Shown here piece after piece: positions 23,227 to 24,552 of a stretch of DNA of 24,552 bases. The translations under genes were made by a program, and so were the position numbers. The stretch spans positions 1-24,552 of the forward strand of contig NZ_JBASBR010000006.1 in the NCBI RefSeq assembly GCF_049651205.1, given 5' to 3'. Every line of letters starts with the position of its first letter. Positions within the stretch are counted from its first letter, which is position 1. Source of the DNA: Castellaniella sp049651205 (GTDB lineage Bacteria; Pseudomonadota; Gammaproteobacteria; Burkholderiales; Burkholderiaceae_B). Below the pieces are notes generated by a model. The model did not search any database, was not told the origin of the DNA, and was given only the letters and a program-made list of their open reading frames with translations.

Positions 23227-24431
23227 TGAACACAAAATATCGTGCCGGCAGGGTGTCAGAGACGGCCCAGCAGAAGGGTGCACAACAATCGCAAGTCCGT
23301 GGCAGACGTTTGCGGGCTCGCGAGCTGGGCCTGCCCCTGCCAGGCAAGCCAGGGATCTATAACGCGATCACAGATGTGCCGGGCGTATTGGTAGGCTTCA
23401 ATACCCTATCCTCCCAGGCAGACCCTACCTTGCAAACCGGTGCGCTTCCGGTACAAACCGGCGTGACTGCAATCTTGCCCGTAGGATTTGCCAGCCAGCC
23501 GCGCCCCGTGTGGGCGGGGCAGTATGCACTTAACGGCAATGGCGAGATGACCGGCACCCACTGGATCGATGACGGTGGCTACTTTGTGGGCCCAATCCTG
23601 CTCACCAACACCCACGCGGTTGGCGCTGCCCATCAGGCGGCCACCCAGTGGATGATCGACCACTACCGTGAGCAATGGCACAAGCATCATTTGTGGGCCA
23701 TGCCCGTGGTGGCAGAAACCTACGACGGCGTGCTAAACGACATCAATGGCATGCACGTGCATCCTGAACATGCCCGACAGGCAATTGAATCAGCGCAAGG
23801 AGGCCCGCTGCCCGAAGGCAATGTCGGCGGTGGAGCGGGCATGATTGCCTATGAGTTCAAGGCGGGTACCGGGACGGCCTCGCGTCAGGTGACACTTGCC
23901 GGGCAAACCTTTCATGTGGGGGCACTGGTACAAGCCAATCATGGTTTGCGGCCTTGGCTCACCGTGTGTGGTGTGCCAGTGGGCCGAGAATTCACCGAAG
24001 ACCGTATCCCGGGGATGAATCACGAGCAAGGGTCAGTCGTCTGTATTCTGGCCACGGATATTCCGCTACTACCCATGCAATTGCAAAAGCTCGCACGTCG
24101 GGCTGCTCTGGGGATTGGCCGAGGCGGGACCCCCGGAGGAAACAGTTCTGGCGATATTTTTCTGGCATTCAGTGTGGCCAATCCTATGCCTATCCAGCAG
24201 TTGGCCGGGCCGTGGGGACAACTGCAGTTTCTAAATGATTGCCTGCTGGACGAGGTGTATCTGGCCGCTATCGAAGCGATTGAAGAGGCGATTCTAAATG
24301 CACTGCTGATGGCCCGGGACATACCCACTGCTCGCCCGGCGGGTGCGATTTGCCGGGCAATTGATGGGCACCGCCTGGCAGAGTGGGTCAAGGCGGGCCG
24401 CCACCCGGACGGCGGCCCGCAAGAGGCTTAG
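23226..24431 (+). CDS. P1-family (DmpA-like, S58) N-terminal nucleophile aminopeptidase
   Basis: The protein has 401 residues, a little longer than DmpA (about 375) because of a polar N-terminus. The family makes a single chain that cuts itself between Gly and Ser; here the predicted site is Gly269-Ser270 in NHEQGSVVCILATDIPLLP, with Ser270 as the new N-terminal nucleophile. Supporting motifs are ITDVPGVLVGFNT (48-60), GNVGGGAGM (198-206) and GTPGGNSSGDIFLAFS (301-316), which holds the assisting Ser/Glu-Asp region. No signal peptide is seen, so it is probably cytoplasmic. DmpA relatives cleave D-amino-acid amides or beta-peptides. Its one-base overlap with the permease gene suggests it acts on the imported compound; the substrate is not known. 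Confidence 0.92.
   Translation: MNTKYRAGRVSETAQQKGAQQSQVRGRRLRARELGLPLPGKPGIYNAITDVPGVLVGFNTLSSQADPTLQTGALPVQTGVTAILPVGFASQPRPVWAGQYALNGNGEMTGTHWIDDGGYFVGPILLTNTHAVGAAHQAATQWMIDHYREQWHKHHLWAMPVVAETYDGVLNDINGMHVHPEHARQAIESAQGGPLPEGNVGGGAGMIAYEFKAGTGTASRQVTLAGQTFHVGALVQANHGLRPWLTVCGVPVGREFTEDRIPGMNHEQGSVVCILATDIPLLPMQLQKLARRAALGIGRGGTPGGNSSGDIFLAFSVANPMPIQQLAGPWGQLQFLNDCLLDEVYLAAIEAIEEAILNALLMARDIPTARPAGAICRAIDGHRLAEWVKAGRHPDGGPQEA
24393..24420. repeat. GC-rich hairpin at the convergent gene ends
   Basis: GCGGGCCGCC - ACCCGGAC - GGCGGCCCGC: a perfect 10-bp stem with an 8-base loop. It lies inside the last codons of the peptidase gene and just past the stop of the convergent TRAP gene. No T run follows on either strand, so it is not a standard intrinsic terminator, but it could stabilise 3' ends or help stop transcription. 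Confidence 0.55.
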
Positions 24432-24552
24432 CCAAACAAGCCTGGCAGCCAGAGGGTAACGATAGGCACGTAGGTGATGAACACCAGGTAGATGAGCAGC
24501 AGCATCAACCAAGGCACTGCGGCCTTGATGACTTGGCCGATGCTCATATTGG
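24428..24552 (-). CDS. TRAP transporter large permease (DctM-like), C-terminal end only
   Basis: The minus strand reads from the right edge as NMSIGQVIKAAVPWLMLLL, then IYLVFITYVPIVTLWLPGLFG and stop. This matches the C-terminus of TRAP-type DctM permeases (last helix followed by LWLPxLL). TRAP systems import organic acids or related solutes using the ion gradient and a periplasmic binding protein. Only about 41 codons are in the window. The stop overlaps the stop of the convergent peptidase gene by four bases. Whether the TRAP system belongs functionally with the ABC/peptidase operon cannot be told. Confidence 0.78.
   Translation of the reverse strand, partial: NMSIGQVIKAAVPWLMLLLIYLVFITYVPIVTLWLPGLFG

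Overview
The window looks like the chromosome of a betaproteobacterium, most likely of the family Alcaligenaceae (Bordetella, Achromobacter, Advenella or Pusillimonas relatives). The evidence is the protein sequences, the moderately high GC content, and the gene order tig-clpP-clpX-lon and tyrB/uvrB/LMW-PTP/iscR. This assignment rests on recall of those families, not on a search.

Layout. Positions 1-465 are a scar: the last 30 codons and right end of an insertion sequence, sitting inside the decayed 3' end of a metC-like gene (minus strand), next to tRNA-Leu(UAG) (minus). Positions 665-6565 hold a proteostasis block on the plus strand: tig, clpP and clpX tightly packed, then lon behind its own sigma-32-like promoter and a terminator-like hairpin in its leader. 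lexA and tyrB follow on the minus strand, with an SOS box just before lexA. Divergent from tyrB, uvrB reads right, followed by a low-molecular-weight tyrosine phosphatase gene. Next is a short isc operon (iscR, iscS, an aberrant iscU-like gene, iscA) with two IscR-type operators, closed by a strong bidirectional terminator. On the minus strand come lysS and prfB; prfB carries the classic programmed +1 frameshift.

Positions 17069-24552 are a transport region: a TDT-family exporter or channel gene, a convergent RpiR-family repressor gene, and, divergent from the repressor, a putrescine/spermidine-type ABC operon (binding protein, ATPase, two permeases). The last permease gene overlaps by one base a P1-family (DmpA-like) N-terminal-nucleophile aminopeptidase gene. 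The end of a TRAP-transporter large permease gene enters from the right on the minus strand.

Most of the window is conserved housekeeping sequence. The least ordinary parts are: (1) the IscU-like protein, which lacks one of the three cluster-ligand cysteines and the key aspartate and has a changed chaperone motif, in an operon with no hscB, hscA or fdx; (2) the RpiR / polyamine-type ABC / P1-peptidase unit, which looks like uptake and intracellular cleavage of an amide-linked amine or short peptide; (3) the lon leader, where a heat-shock promoter sits just upstream of a terminator-like hairpin. No CRISPR array, rRNA, complete mobile element or obvious defence system was seen.
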